From: Nakamurella sp. PAMC28650
GTDB taxonomy: Bacteria; Actinomycetota; Actinomycetes; Mycobacteriales; Nakamurellaceae
Assembly: GCF_014303395.1 (NCBI RefSeq)
Contig: NZ_CP060298.1
Coordinates: forward strand, 124,001 to 188,000
Direction of reading: 5' to 3'
DNA length: 64,000 bases
The translations under genes and the position numbers were made by a program. The stretch's first letter is position 1, and every line of letters begins with the position of its first letter. The notes beneath the pieces are model-generated. The model made no database searches and was not told the DNA's origin. It saw only the letters and a list, made by a program, of their open reading frames with translations. This document shows, one piece after another, positions 35,662 through 46,102 of the stretch.

Positions 35662-36717
35662 TCACGCCTTCGCCTTTCCCTGCCAGGCCGCCTTCCACGT
35701 CCTCGGACCGATCAGGCCCGATCCGGCGAGACCGTTGCGGAGCTGGATGTCCCTCGCGGCCCTCGCGGTGTTGCTGCCGTAGTAGCCCGAACCCACCAGG
35801 TCGTAGCCGCGGTGGCCCATCTGCATCTGCCAGCAGGCGAGAGCCTGATCGTAGGAGCCGGCGGTGAACGACTCCTGTGGCCAGGCCGGTGCGTTCTTCG
35901 CGCCCACGTGGCACGCGGCTGCCGTCAGCCCGGGCCAGATGTCGCCTGCCGGCGCCGGGGTGGGGACGGGAGCCGGTTGCGGCTTCGGTGTCGGCTTCGG
36001 TTGCGGCTTCGGTGTCGGCTTCGGGGTCGGTGTGGGCGTCGGCTTCGGCGCGGTGGCACCCCAGGCTGCTGCCCAGGTGGCGGCGTCGATGACGTCGCTC
36101 TGGCGGAGACCCGACCTGCTCTGCAGGTCGTGCACCGCGGCGAGCGTCTTGGCCCCGAAGTAGCCGGTGCCGGTGAAACCGTAGCCGCGGGACGCCATCT
36201 GCTTCTGCCAGCAGACCAGAGCGCGGTAGGTGGTGCCCTGGACGAAGGTCGTGCCGCCCCAGGCGGGAGCGGTCGAACTCCCGACGTCACAGGTGCTCGT
36301 CGGAACCGGCGTATAGGTGCCGGTGCCACCACCGGAGATGTAGGCACTGTCGGCCATCGAGGGAACCACCCCGGAGGCACCCATGGAGTCCTGCTGGAGC
36401 CCGGCCAGCGAGGCGCAGGTCCACGGACTCCATCCGCGCATGCGGTACAGGTACAGGGCGCGGTAGTCCTGCTCGGTCGGACCCGCGTTCGCGGGGGACC
36501 CGGAACCGCCCACCGACTGCCAGGTACTCAGGTCGAACTGATAGGCGCCGTAGTAGCCGTTCCCGGTGTCGATGCTGTAGTTGCCACTGGACTCGCACTG
36601 GCGCAATGACGCCCAGTCCGATGCCGACGGGTCGGCGGAGGCCGATGACGTGACGAAGACGGTGATTCCGGCGAACAACGCCGCGATGGTGGTGCCTAGT
36701 GCCAGCGCTCTGCGCAC
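35662..36717 (-). CDS. Secreted resuscitation-promoting-factor-like transglycosylase with two C-terminal repeat domains
   Basis: A 351-aa secreted protein. The signal peptide covers residues 1-28 ('FVTSSASA' before the cut). The Rpf domain (about 30-100) has 'WASLRQCESSGNYSIDTGNG' with the catalytic Glu and 'YYGAYQFDLSTWQSVGG'. Two related ~75-residue repeats follow, each with a 'CWQMQMGHRGYDLVGSGYYG'-type segment, probably peptidoglycan-binding, joined by a Lys/Pro/Thr-rich linker. Rpf proteins cleave peptidoglycan and can wake dormant cells. The GTG at 36717 has GGAAGGGA upstream. Confidence 0.88.
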   Translation of the reverse strand: MRRALALGTTIAALFAGITVFVTSSASADPSASDWASLRQCESSGNYSIDTGNGYYGAYQFDLSTWQSVGGSGSPANAGPTEQDYRALYLYRMRGWSPWTCASLAGLQQDSMGASGVVPSMADSAYISGGGTGTYTPVPTSTCDVGSSTAPAWGGTTFVQGTTYRALVCWQKQMASRGYGFTGTGYFGAKTLAAVHDLQSRSGLRQSDVIDAATWAAAWGATAPKPTPTPTPKPTPKPQPKPTPKPQPAPVPTPAPAGDIWPGLTAAACHVGAKNAPAWPQESFTAGSYDQALACWQMQMGHRGYDLVGSGYYGSNTARAARDIQLRNGLAGSGLIGPRTWKAAWQGKAKA

Positions 36718-37254
36718 GGGCGGTCCCTTCCGGCCGCCCGACGCATCGTCATGAGAGCAAACGAGCAGGCCGCAGCCGACCGGCAGATGGGGGGACCCCA
36801 GCGCACGGGCGGGCCACCAAGACCCTCACGTTCGCATCGCGGCGATGCCTCTTCCCCTTGCACGACACCGCCTCGACCGCGCCCCCGCTCGACCAATCAT
36901 GTAGCGCAGAACCCGACACCGGGGTGTGCGGAGCGGGGAGCCACGACCACCGGTCGGCGCCCTGGACGGGCACCGCACCTACCGTAGATCACCAGTCACA
37001 CAAGTCACAAGACTCCCATAAAACACATCCTGCCCTCTGGATATCATTCATCCCACTTGCGACACGCCGTTCACAGTGTGAATCACAAAGATGTCATTTA
37101 CGGCCGATCGTGGCTCGGTCTCGAGCTCGAACGTGGGATACAGCGGAAAACTATTAGCCACACCGGCGAATTCTCGGTAGATATACTGCCTATCCGACGG
37201 ACCGGCGGTCAACTAGGCTGATTACTCCGGTCGCCCAACACGAGAGCTGGCACG
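36718..37254. promoter_or_regulatory. 537-bp intergenic region, regulatory for rpf-like gene and EamA gene
   Basis: No gene is supported here. The part from about 36990 to 37200 is unusually AT-rich. It holds a perfect 13-bp palindrome ttcacagtgtgaa (37070-37082), with a nearby 'atcacaa', reminiscent of a Crp-type half-site pattern. Direct copies of 'agtcaca' occur at about 36992 and 37003, and 'tatact' near 37181 is a possible -10 for the downstream EamA gene. I checked for a c-di-AMP (ydaO) riboswitch and did not see its conserved core. Confidence 0.5.
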
Positions 37255-38151
37255 ATGACACGGCGTGGTTGGATCCTGTTCGCGTCGCTGAGCCTGATCT
37301 GGGGTATCCCCTATCTGTTGATCAAGGTGGCGGTGGCAGAGGTCGATCCGGTCGTGGTCGCCTTCGGTCGGACCTTCATCGGCGCTCTTCTGCTGCTCCC
37401 GATCGCGATCAGGCAGAAGGCGTTGAGACCGGTCGTCGCCCGCTGGAGATGGCTGCTGCTCTACACGGGGGTCGAGATCGTCGGCCCCTGGTGGCTGCTG
37501 GGCCACGCCGAGACCAGGCTCACCAGTTCAACTGCCGGCCTGCTGCTGGCGGTCGTACCGCTGATCGCGGCCGTCCTGCTCGTCAGCCTCGGTCACGACC
37601 GATTCGACGGCCGCCGACTGCTCGGCCTCGGCATCGGGCTGGCCGGAGTGGTCACCCTGGTCGGGCTGGACGTCCACCTCGACGACCTGTTCTCGGTCGG
37701 AGCCGTGATGATCACCGCTGTCGGGTACGCCACCGGGCCGATCATCATCAACCGGAAGTTGTCCGATCTGCCACCGATGGGCGTCATCACGGCGTCCCTT
37801 CTCGGGGCGGCGCTGATCTTCGCGCCGTTCGCGATCTGGCTGCGGCCGGAGCGCATCACCGCGGCCGCCGGCTGGTCGGTGATCGGACTGGCGACGCTGT
37901 GCACCGCCGTGGCGTTCCTGGTCTTCTTCGCGCTGATCGCCGAGGCCGGACCGGCCCGCGCCACGGTCATCACCTACATCAACCCGGCGGTGGCCATCCT
38001 CCTGGGCGTGCTGGTCCTGCACGAGCGGTTCACGGTCGGGATCGCCATCGGCTTCCCGCTCGTCATCGCCGGCTCGTTCCTGGCCACCGCCAAATCACGC
38101 CGCAAGCCCGCCACCACGGATCCGCTGGAGGAACCGGTAGCGGCCTGCTGA
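37255..38151 (+). CDS. EamA/DMT-family transporter
   Basis: A 298-aa protein with about ten membrane helices in two EamA repeats. 'ASLSLIWGIPYLLIKVAV' opens repeat one, and 'ITYINPAVAILLGVLVLHER' is the conserved helix pair near the end of repeat two. Exports small metabolites or takes up nothing known; substrate unidentified. The ATG at 37255 is weakly preceded by GAGAG. It converges with fba, with a palindromic repeat between them. Confidence 0.87.
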   Translation: MTRRGWILFASLSLIWGIPYLLIKVAVAEVDPVVVAFGRTFIGALLLLPIAIRQKALRPVVARWRWLLLYTGVEIVGPWWLLGHAETRLTSSTAGLLLAVVPLIAAVLLVSLGHDRFDGRRLLGLGIGLAGVVTLVGLDVHLDDLFSVGAVMITAVGYATGPIIINRKLSDLPPMGVITASLLGAALIFAPFAIWLRPERITAAAGWSVIGLATLCTAVAFLVFFALIAEAGPARATVITYINPAVAILLGVLVLHERFTVGIAIGFPLVIAGSFLATAKSRRKPATTDPLEEPVAAC

Positions 38152-38169
38152 CACGTACGGACCCACCCT

Positions 38170-38268
38170 GCATGGATCAACTTCGCTCTTATGGGACTGG
38201 AGTGACAGAAGTCATCACTTTCGTCCATGCCTGCGAAGTTGATCCACGCCTGCGAAGTTGATCCACGC
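38170..38268. repeat. 19-bp-unit palindromic repeat (third family), site 1
   Basis: GCATGGATCAACTTCG at 38170-38185 faces two tandem copies of cgaagttgatccacgc at 38234-38249 and 38253-38268 (19-bp period). An internal 'agtcatcactttcgtccatgcc' resembles the matching part of site 2. It lies between the convergent EamA and fba genes and probably folds at their 3' ends. Confidence 0.8.
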
Positions 38269-38279
38269 CCAGAGGGGGG

Positions 38280-39320
<1,041 letters not shown>

Positions 39321-39579
39321 GGGGATCCTTTCAGGGGGCCGCGACGGGCGGCCGTTCCTTGAAGTCGCTGACGTCGGGAGCCGACGGGTCGCGGATCATT
39401 ATCGCGCACGCCACGAGACCGGTGCGCACCCCTGATCGAAACGATTCGACAAGATGCTTCGACAGGCGCACAATCGAGGACGACGCAGTGCCGGACATCG
39501 GGGTCCCGCCATCCGCACCACGGACGGCGAGCAGCAACTCCCCACCACCAGCGCCCCACCCAGCTCCAGGAGACCGGCA

Positions 39580-40770
39580 ATGCCCCGCGCCCTGATCGCC
39601 CTCGCCATCGGTGCCTTCGCCATCGGCAGCACCGAATTCATCGTCATCGGCCTGCTTCCGCAGATCGCCGCCGGTGTGGGCGCGACCGTCCCGGCGATGG
39701 GACTGCTGATCACCGGCTACGCGATCGGCGTCGTGATCGGGGCCCCGACCCTGACGGCCCTGTCGAGCGTGCTGAGCACCCGGCAGACCCTGATGGCGTT
39801 GATGGGCGTGTTCGTCGTCGGCAACACGCTGTCCGCCCTCGCCCCCAGCTACTCCGTGCTGATGGCCGCCAGGGTGCTGACCGCGCTCGCGCACGGTTCC
39901 TTCTTCGGGGTCGGCGCAATCGCGGCCCGGCGGGCGGTCGCACCGGAGAAGGCCACCAGGGCCATCTCGATGATGTTCCTGGGCCTGACCATCTCCAACG
40001 TGATCGGCGTGCCCGCCGCGACCTGGCTGGGCCAGCACATCGGTTGGCGCTCCATCTTCGCCGGGATCGCCGGCCTCGGCATCGTCACCGCGGTCGCCCT
40101 GCACCGGTGGCTGCCCGACGATGACATCCGCATCGACCTCCGCTCCGAACTCGGCGCGTTCCGGCGCAAGCAGGTCTGGTTCGGTCTCGGCATCACCACC
40201 GTCGGGTTCGGCTCGCTGTTCGCGGTCTACAGCTACATCAGCCCGATCCTGACGACCCTGGCCGGCGTCCCCCAAGGGGGCGTGACGATCGTGCTGGTGC
40301 TGTTCGGTCTCGGTACCACCGCCGGAGCGCTGGCCGGGGGCTGGCTCGGCGATCGCTGGGGGATGAAAGCCGTTGCGGGAGGCCTGTTCGTGATCGCCCT
40401 GTTGATGGCAGCGTTCACCGTCACCTCCCACCACGCCGTCACCGCGACCCTCACCCTGGTGCTGTTCGGCCTGGTCGGCTTCGCGCTCGGGCCGATCGTG
40501 CAGAACCGCATCATCGAGGCGGCCGGCGCCGGCGGCAGCCTGGTCTCTGCCGCCAACCAGGGTGCCTTCAACGTGGCGAACGCCATCGGGGCGGCCGGTG
40601 GCGCCTACGTGATCAAGGTCGGATACGGATACGCCGGCACCATGTGGGTCGCGGCGGGCCTTGCCGCCGCCGGTTGCCTGATGGTGCTGTACTCGCTGAC
40701 GCTCGTCGGACGTCGGGTGACGAAGACCGCCATCGCCGACCGGGTGCTGGTCGACAACCGAGCTGGTTGA
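39580..40770 (+). CDS. MFS transporter (AraJ/arabinose-efflux type)
   Basis: A 396-aa 12-helix major facilitator protein of the DHA1 family. The start 'ALIALAIGAFAIGSTEFIVI' and 'ITGYAIGVVIGAPTLTALSS' are highly typical of AraJ-type exporters, as are 'MAARVLTALAHGSFFGVGAI' and 'GAGGSLVSAANQGAFNVANA' in the second half. Probably a proton-driven efflux pump for sugars or drugs. The ATG at 39580 follows CAGGAGACC, an excellent ribosome site. Confidence 0.9.
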   Translation: MPRALIALAIGAFAIGSTEFIVIGLLPQIAAGVGATVPAMGLLITGYAIGVVIGAPTLTALSSVLSTRQTLMALMGVFVVGNTLSALAPSYSVLMAARVLTALAHGSFFGVGAIAARRAVAPEKATRAISMMFLGLTISNVIGVPAATWLGQHIGWRSIFAGIAGLGIVTAVALHRWLPDDDIRIDLRSELGAFRRKQVWFGLGITTVGFGSLFAVYSYISPILTTLAGVPQGGVTIVLVLFGLGTTAGALAGGWLGDRWGMKAVAGGLFVIALLMAAFTVTSHHAVTATLTLVLFGLVGFALGPIVQNRIIEAAGAGGSLVSAANQGAFNVANAIGAAGGAYVIKVGYGYAGTMWVAAGLAAAGCLMVLYSLTLVGRRVTKTAIADRVLVDNRAG

Positions 40771-40828
40771 CAGTCGAGCTGACCGGCCGGCCGACCCGGC
40801 CGGCCGACCCCGTCATCAGGCCCGGTCG

Positions 40829-41905
40829 TCAGACTCCGGTCGGCAGACCCCGGGCATCGACGCGCGGCGCACAGGTCGTCCGCCGCGTGATCAGTCCGGG
40901 GTTCATCCGGACCACCTCCGGCGCGGCCGGTTCGTTGATGCGCACGTGGTCCAGCAGCATCCGCGCGGCGATCCGGCCCTGGTCCCGCACCGGCTGTCCG
41001 ATGGTGGTCAGTTCGAAGAGGTAGGACATGTCGTGGTTGTCGACCCCGATGACCGAGATGTCCTGCGGCACCCGGAGTCCGTTCTGCCGGGCCGCGTAGA
41101 TGATGCCGAAGGCGACCTCGTCGGACACGGCGAACACCGCCGTCGGCATGAGTTCCACCCTCTTGCCGGTCTGCTCCCAGAGGTTGATCAGTGCTTTCGA
41201 CCCGCCCTCGATGGAGAACCCGGTCATCCCGACCAGACCCGGATCGACGGGAATTCTGTTCTCCTGCAGGGCTTTTTCGAATCCGCGCTCGCGGTCGGCA
41301 GCCACCGTGAACCCATACAGGCCGTCCGGATCGTGTCCGAGGAATGCGATGCGCCGGTGGCCGAGTCGAATCAGATGGCAGGTCGCGGAATAGCCGACCT
41401 CGATGTCGTCGACCAGCACCCCGGAGACGCCCGGGATGATGGAACCGACGGTGACCAGCGGGATCCGCAGATTAACCAGCGAGGACGGCTGCAGTCCCAG
41501 CGGGACGTTGAGCCCGAGGATGCCGTCGACCCGCTTGTGCAGGGCCCGGGTGTCGATCACGCCCACGGCGTTCGGCGCGGCGTTGGCGCCGAGCGGGTAG
41601 AGCAGGGTGTCGTAGCCCTGCTCCCCGACCACTTCCTGGGCACCCTCGATGACGGCACTGAAGAACCAACGGGAGATCCACGGCGCCATCACACCGATGG
41701 CGCGGGTGCGGCCGGTCGTGAGGGCCGCCGCCGAGGGCGAGGCGTAGTAGCCCAGCGAGGCGGCGGCCTTCTCGACGTTCTGCCTGGTGCCCGCGGACAC
41801 TCCGGGAAGCCCCCGGAGTGCCCGCGAAACCGTTGCCGGCGAGACGCCGGCCAGTGCTGCGACTTCGACGATGCCGATCATCGGGGCGAACCCGTTGTCG
41901 GCCAT
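40829..41905 (-). CDS. LacI-family transcriptional regulator of the adjacent sugar transporter
   Basis: A 358-aa repressor. The N-terminal helix-turn-helix 'VEVAALAGVSPATVSRALRG' is canonical, followed by a hinge with 'YYASPSAAAL' and a periplasmic-binding-type effector domain ('GVLVDDIEVGYSATCHLIRL', 'SVIGVDNHDMSYLFELTTIG'). The ATG at 41905 lies 4 bp past the stop of the second permease, so the regulator is the last gene of the operon it probably controls. A LacI-like operator lies in the promoter region at about 45.8 kb. Confidence 0.9.
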   Translation of the reverse strand: MADNGFAPMIGIVEVAALAGVSPATVSRALRGLPGVSAGTRQNVEKAAASLGYYASPSAAALTTGRTRAIGVMAPWISRWFFSAVIEGAQEVVGEQGYDTLLYPLGANAAPNAVGVIDTRALHKRVDGILGLNVPLGLQPSSLVNLRIPLVTVGSIIPGVSGVLVDDIEVGYSATCHLIRLGHRRIAFLGHDPDGLYGFTVAADRERGFEKALQENRIPVDPGLVGMTGFSIEGGSKALINLWEQTGKRVELMPTAVFAVSDEVAFGIIYAARQNGLRVPQDISVIGVDNHDMSYLFELTTIGQPVRDQGRIAARMLLDHVRINEPAAPEVVRMNPGLITRRTTCAPRVDARGLPTGV

Positions 41906-41909
41906 CAGA

Positions 41910-42863
41910 TCAGCCCTTGACGCTGCCGGCGAGCAGACCGCGGACGAAGAAGCGCTGCAACGAGAGAAACACTGCGAGCGGGACCAGCATGGCGATGATG
42001 GCGGCGGCCGGGATGACATCGGCTGCCGACTGGAACTGCGTCGTCAGGTTCTGGATGCCGGCCGTGATCGGCCTGGTGTTGTCACCGGAGAAGGTCAGCG
42101 CGACCAGGAGATCGTTCCAGACCCACAGGAACTGGAAGATGCCGAACGAGGCGATGGCCGGCACCAGCAGCGGCATCAGGACCTGGAGGAAGATCTTGAC
42201 GTGGCCGGCGCCGTCGACGCGCGCCGCCTCCACCAGCGACGGTGGGATCTCCTTCATGAAGTTGTGCAGCAGGAAGATCGCCAGCGGGAGACCGAAGATG
42301 GTATGGGACAACCAGATCGACCAGAACGACTCGTTGAGACCGAACTTGATGTAGATCGTGTTGAGCGGGATCAATGCCACCTGGATCGGCACGATCTGCA
42401 GGGCGAAGATCGCCACGAACAAAAAGTTCTTGCCCTTGAAATCGATCCAGGCGAACGCGTACGCGGCGAGCAGGGCGAGTGCGATCGGGATGACCACGGC
42501 CGGCAGCGTCACCACGATGCTGTTGAGCAGGTAGCTCGACAGCGGCGAGGTGTTGCCATTGCCGGTCCAGGCGTGGGTGTAGTTCGAGAAGGTGAACCCG
42601 TTGCCCGCGAAGAAGTGCCACCAACCGCTGGTGATGCTGGCGGCCGCCGGGTTGCCGTTGACCGTGATCGGACCACGGACCGAGTTGACCAGCAGGCCGA
42701 TCGTCGGGACCGTCCACGCAACGGCAATGAGGATCGCGAGGCCGGACGCCCACGGCGACGTGAGCTTGGTCTTCGCGTCGGCGGCCCGCATCTGAGCCTT
42801 GAGCTTGCGCCCGGACAGCACGGGTTCGGGAAGGACGACCAACGGAGGATTGGTGGTAGTCAT
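41910..42863 (-). CDS. Sugar ABC transporter permease (MalG type)
   Basis: A 317-aa inner-membrane permease with six helices and the EAA loop 'IPPSLVEAARVDGAGHVKIF', where the ATPase docks. The long periplasmic loop after helix one ('NPAAASITSGWWHFFAGNGF') is typical of the alpha-glucoside (AglG) group. The ATG at 42863 overlaps the preceding permease stop as ATGA. No ATPase gene is nearby; a shared MsmK/MalK-type ATPase elsewhere is likely. Confidence 0.9.
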   Translation of the reverse strand: MTTTNPPLVVLPEPVLSGRKLKAQMRAADAKTKLTSPWASGLAILIAVAWTVPTIGLLVNSVRGPITVNGNPAAASITSGWWHFFAGNGFTFSNYTHAWTGNGNTSPLSSYLLNSIVVTLPAVVIPIALALLAAYAFAWIDFKGKNFLFVAIFALQIVPIQVALIPLNTIYIKFGLNESFWSIWLSHTIFGLPLAIFLLHNFMKEIPPSLVEAARVDGAGHVKIFLQVLMPLLVPAIASFGIFQFLWVWNDLLVALTFSGDNTRPITAGIQNLTTQFQSAADVIPAAAIIAMLVPLAVFLSLQRFFVRGLLAGSVKG

Positions 42864-44068
42864 CGGTTTGCGTCCGCCTTCTTCATCTGTCGTACGTTGA
42901 ACACGATCACCGGCGAGACGATGATGAAGATCATCACGGCCAGGGCACCGGCCAGGCCGGGCTGACTGCTGGCATTGTTCGAGTAGAACGCACTGGCCAG
43001 GATGTCGTTCTTGGTGATGCCGTTGCCGAGGACAAGGACCAGGTCGAAGGTCTTCAGCGAACTGATCGCGATGGTCGTGATGACCACCACCAACGTGGGC
43101 CGGATGGTCGGGATGGTGATGCTGCGGAACAGCCGTATGCCGGTTGCCCCGTCGATCTGGGCGGCCTCCACGATGTCGTCTGGCACGGCCTTGATGGCCG
43201 CCGACAACAAGGTCATCGCCAGGCCCGCCTGGATCCAGATCATCACCACGATCATCGCCAGGGTGCTGACCGGCGACTTGATCAACCAGTTCTGCGGAGT
43301 ACCCCCGAAGGCGGTGAACAACGCGTTGCCCAGTCCGACCTGACCATGCCCCTGATCGGAGGGCTGGTAGTAGATGTATCGCCACATCACGGCGGCAGCC
43401 ACCAACGAGATCGCGGTGGGCAGGAAGACCAACGCCTTGGCCGCAGCTTCCAACCGGATCCGGTCCACCAACACTGCATAGACCAGGCCGAAGGCGGTGG
43501 CGAAGATCGGCACCAGGAAGATCCAGGCAATGGTGTTGTAGAAGATCGGCGCGTTGGCAGCATTGAAGAAGTGGGTGTAGTTGGTGAACCCGGTCCATCC
43601 ACTCGAGTCACCGGCGCCGTTCACCTTCTGGAACGAGGCGATGATCGTCCGGACGGCCGGGTAGAGCAGGCCACCGGCAAGTGCGATGACCACCGGGCCA
43701 AGGAACCCGGCGACGACGGTGCCGTTGGGTACCCGTCGGTGGTCCACGAGCCACAGGATCAGACCCATGACGGCCACGAACAACGCGATCACGACGATCA
43801 TCACGACGATCTTCTGGATCGCGGTCGTCGGGTCGAACAGCGTCCTGGCCACCCACCCGTGGGTGAATGCCTGGCCAGTGTTGTAGAGGAAGCCCTTGCC
43901 GTCCGAGCTGGTACTGCTGCTGCCGGAGTAGACGATGAAGCCGACGATGAAGGCGACGACGAACCAGACGACCGGGGTCAGCCAGCCGATCGTCTTGTCC
44001 GGCCGGTTCCGCTCCGGCATCGTTGCCGGCGGTGGACCTTCGGTCCGAGTGGGTGTGGTGGTGCTCAA
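42860..44068 (-). CDS. Sugar ABC transporter permease (MalF type)
   Basis: A 402-aa permease with about eight helices; an N-terminal extension carries three helices before the transport core. The EAA loop is 'VPDDIVEAAQIDGATGIRLF'. The TTG at 44068 is preferred because GGAGGG lies 5 nt before it; a TTG at 44080 is the alternative, and no ATG fits. It pairs with the MalG-type permease by a 4-bp overlap. Confidence 0.88.
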   Translation of the reverse strand: MSTTTPTRTEGPPPATMPERNRPDKTIGWLTPVVWFVVAFIVGFIVYSGSSSTSSDGKGFLYNTGQAFTHGWVARTLFDPTTAIQKIVVMIVVIALFVAVMGLILWLVDHRRVPNGTVVAGFLGPVVIALAGGLLYPAVRTIIASFQKVNGAGDSSGWTGFTNYTHFFNAANAPIFYNTIAWIFLVPIFATAFGLVYAVLVDRIRLEAAAKALVFLPTAISLVAAAVMWRYIYYQPSDQGHGQVGLGNALFTAFGGTPQNWLIKSPVSTLAMIVVMIWIQAGLAMTLLSAAIKAVPDDIVEAAQIDGATGIRLFRSITIPTIRPTLVVVITTIAISSLKTFDLVLVLGNGITKNDILASAFYSNNASSQPGLAGALAVMIFIIVSPVIVFNVRQMKKADANR

Positions 44069-44134
44069 GGGTCCCTCCAATCAAAGAATCCACGTGCGGT
44101 ACGGGGTCTCACTGCGATGCGGGGGCCGTAACCC

Positions 44135-44175
44135 CAGGCAGGCGCACCCCAGAGGTTCTCGGGTGCGCCTGCCTG
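44135..44175 (-). terminator. 15-bp perfect stem-loop between the binding-protein gene and the permeases
   Basis: CAGGCAGGCGCACCC (44135-44149) pairs with GGGTGCGCCTGCCTG (44161-44175) around an 11-nt loop, directly after the binding-protein stop. A hairpin here usually ends part of the transcripts or protects the upstream mRNA from decay, so binding protein is made in excess over permease. Confidence 0.75.
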
Positions 44176-44208
44176 CCGGGCACTAGCTGTTCACTGCGAC
44201 GACCGGCG

Positions 44209-45741
44209 TCAGCTGGTCGGCCATGCGGCGTCGATCTGGGAGAGCACGCTGGCATCGTCCTGACCGGTGATCCAGTTCGTCAGCTGCTTCCACTCCGCAC
44301 CCGAACCGACGGCCGCCGGCATCAGGTCGGAAGCGTCGAAGCGGGAGACGGCCTTCGGGTCCTGCAGGATCGTCACGGACAGCTTGTTGATCGGATCCGC
44401 GACGTTCTTGATGTCCAGGCCCTTGTTGGCCGAGATGCGGGACTTCGAGTTCTTCGACTGGTTGTTCGCCCAGTGCGAGGTCGTCAGGTACCACTGGAAG
44501 GCCTGGACCTCGGGGTTGCTGGAGAAGGCGGCGACGAACTCACCGGCCACCTCGACCGGCTTGCCGAAGGTGTCGCCCATGGTCGGCTCGTAGAAGGCGT
44601 AGATGTCGCCGGTCGGAGAGACCACGGGAGTGCCCTTGAAGTTGGTCTCGTAGAACGAGGCCTGCTGGTGCATGTAGCACTTGCCCGACTGGATCGGCAG
44701 ACCGCCGTCGGCGAAGGCGGTGGTGGCGATGGAGGCGACGTCACCGATACCGGCGTTGACGTACTTCGGGTTCTTCCAGATCGAGGCGACCGTGGCCAGC
44801 GCCTTGGCGATCTGCGGATCGGAGAACTTCACCTTGTGGGCGACCCACTGGTCGTAGACGTCGGGGCCGGCCTGACGCAGGACGACCTCTTCGAGCCAGT
44901 CGGTAGCGGTCCAACCGGTGGCGGAACCGGACTCGACACCGGCACACCACGGCTTCACACCGGACGAGTCAGCGGCGATCTTGTCGGACAGCGCGATCAT
45001 CTGGTCCCAGGTGGTCGGAACCTGATATCCCTTGGCCGCGAACATCTTCGGCGAGTACCAGACCAGCGACTTGACGTTGGCGCCCAGGGGGGCGGCGTAG
45101 AACTTGCCACCGATGGTGCCGTAGGTCTTCCAGCCCTTGTCCCAGTACTTGTCGACGTTGGCGGCGACCGCGGCCGGAGCGGCGACGACCTTGCCGGTGG
45201 CGACGAGGGTGGCCAGCAGGCCGGGCTGCGGGACGAACGCCAGGTTGGCCGCGTTGCCGGACTTCGCCTGGACGACGATCTGCTGCTCGAAGTTCTTGTC
45301 CGAGGTGTACTTGACCGTGGCGCCGGTGCAGGCGGTGAAGTCTGCCCAGGACGACTCGAGCTGCTTGCCCTCGTCACCGGTGATGCCGGCGTAGACGGTG
45401 ATCTGCTTGCCCGAGATGTTCGGCCAGGTCGCCTTGAGGTACGGGCAGTAGGTTGCGTCGTCGCTCAGCGCCGTCGCGTTGCCGGAGCCAGAGGTGGAGA
45501 CCCCGGACGTGGCAGGGGAACCCGAGGTGGCAGGGGAACCCGAGGTCGCGACCGAAGCCGACGACGGGGCAGCCGAAGCAGCCGAGGACGGGGCAGCGGC
45601 CGACGACGAAGCGGCGGAACTGCCGCTGGTGCTGGCGCCCGCGCTCGCGCTGGAACTGCTGCTGCATGCGGACAGGACCAGCGCCACTGCGCCGATCCCT
45701 GCGATGGTGGCCATCGCCTTACTAGCCGACGTACGAGACAC
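44209..45741 (-). CDS. Sugar ABC transporter substrate-binding lipoprotein (AglE-like)
   Basis: A 510-aa lipoprotein. The signal peptide with lipobox 'LVLSACSS' places Cys26 as the lipid-modified residue; about 65 Ser/Ala/Gly-rich residues tether the ligand domain. The latter is a type 1 solute-binding domain ('KQITVYAGITGDEGKQLESS', 'GKVVAAPAAVAANVDKYWDK', 'AFADGGLPIQSGKCYMHQQA'), closest by memory to AglE-type alpha-glucoside binding proteins. The GTG at 45741 has GGAGG upstream. The sugar is not known. Confidence 0.88.
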   Translation of the reverse strand: MSRTSASKAMATIAGIGAVALVLSACSSSSSASAGASTSGSSAASSSAAAPSSAASAAPSSASVATSGSPATSGSPATSGVSTSGSGNATALSDDATYCPYLKATWPNISGKQITVYAGITGDEGKQLESSWADFTACTGATVKYTSDKNFEQQIVVQAKSGNAANLAFVPQPGLLATLVATGKVVAAPAAVAANVDKYWDKGWKTYGTIGGKFYAAPLGANVKSLVWYSPKMFAAKGYQVPTTWDQMIALSDKIAADSSGVKPWCAGVESGSATGWTATDWLEEVVLRQAGPDVYDQWVAHKVKFSDPQIAKALATVASIWKNPKYVNAGIGDVASIATTAFADGGLPIQSGKCYMHQQASFYETNFKGTPVVSPTGDIYAFYEPTMGDTFGKPVEVAGEFVAAFSSNPEVQAFQWYLTTSHWANNQSKNSKSRISANKGLDIKNVADPINKLSVTILQDPKAVSRFDASDLMPAAVGSGAEWKQLTNWITGQDDASVLSQIDAAWPTS

Positions 45742-45798
45742 TCGGCCGCCTCCGTTTCTTGGGGAAAAAGTCGTGTGAGGGTGCTCACAACAAGGGCA

Positions 45799-45827
45799 AT
45801 GAAAGCGTTTTCAACGCCACTTGGCAA
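45799..45827 (-). promoter_or_regulatory. Promoter of the sugar transport operon overlapping a LacI-type operator
   Basis: On the minus strand TTGCCA (45827-45822), a 17-nt spacer and TTTCAT (45804-45799) form a plausible sigma-A promoter. Inside it the near-palindrome tgaaagcgttttca (45800-45813) matches the LacI-family operator pattern TGAAAnCGnTTTCA. A regulator bound there would block RNA polymerase. It lies 58-86 bp upstream of the binding-protein GTG. Confidence 0.65.
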
Positions 45828-46102
45828 GTCCAGAACGGTGATCCTCCCGTAACGATTGCGTAACCCAACCGGCGTTCTTGTCACAGTTGGATCGCGGACG
45901 GCCCCCTCCGGAGGATCAGATCGGGCATGAATCTTCTATGAATCAGACCTGGATCGGGGCCCCTGACCTGCAGGGACCTGGCTGCGCGTGGCGGGTCGGG
46001 GCTGACCTGCGGCGAACCACCCCTGTCCGGCCCGGACTCGTGTCAGGATCGTCGTGGAAATCTCGAAAAAAAGCGACGAGTCGGGAGAGGGGCAGCGAGG
46101 CG

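Noticed and set aside
36718-36960. c-di-AMP (ydaO) riboswitch upstream of the Rpf gene
   Set aside because: Such riboswitches precede many actinobacterial rpf genes, but I could not find the conserved core segments on the minus strand.
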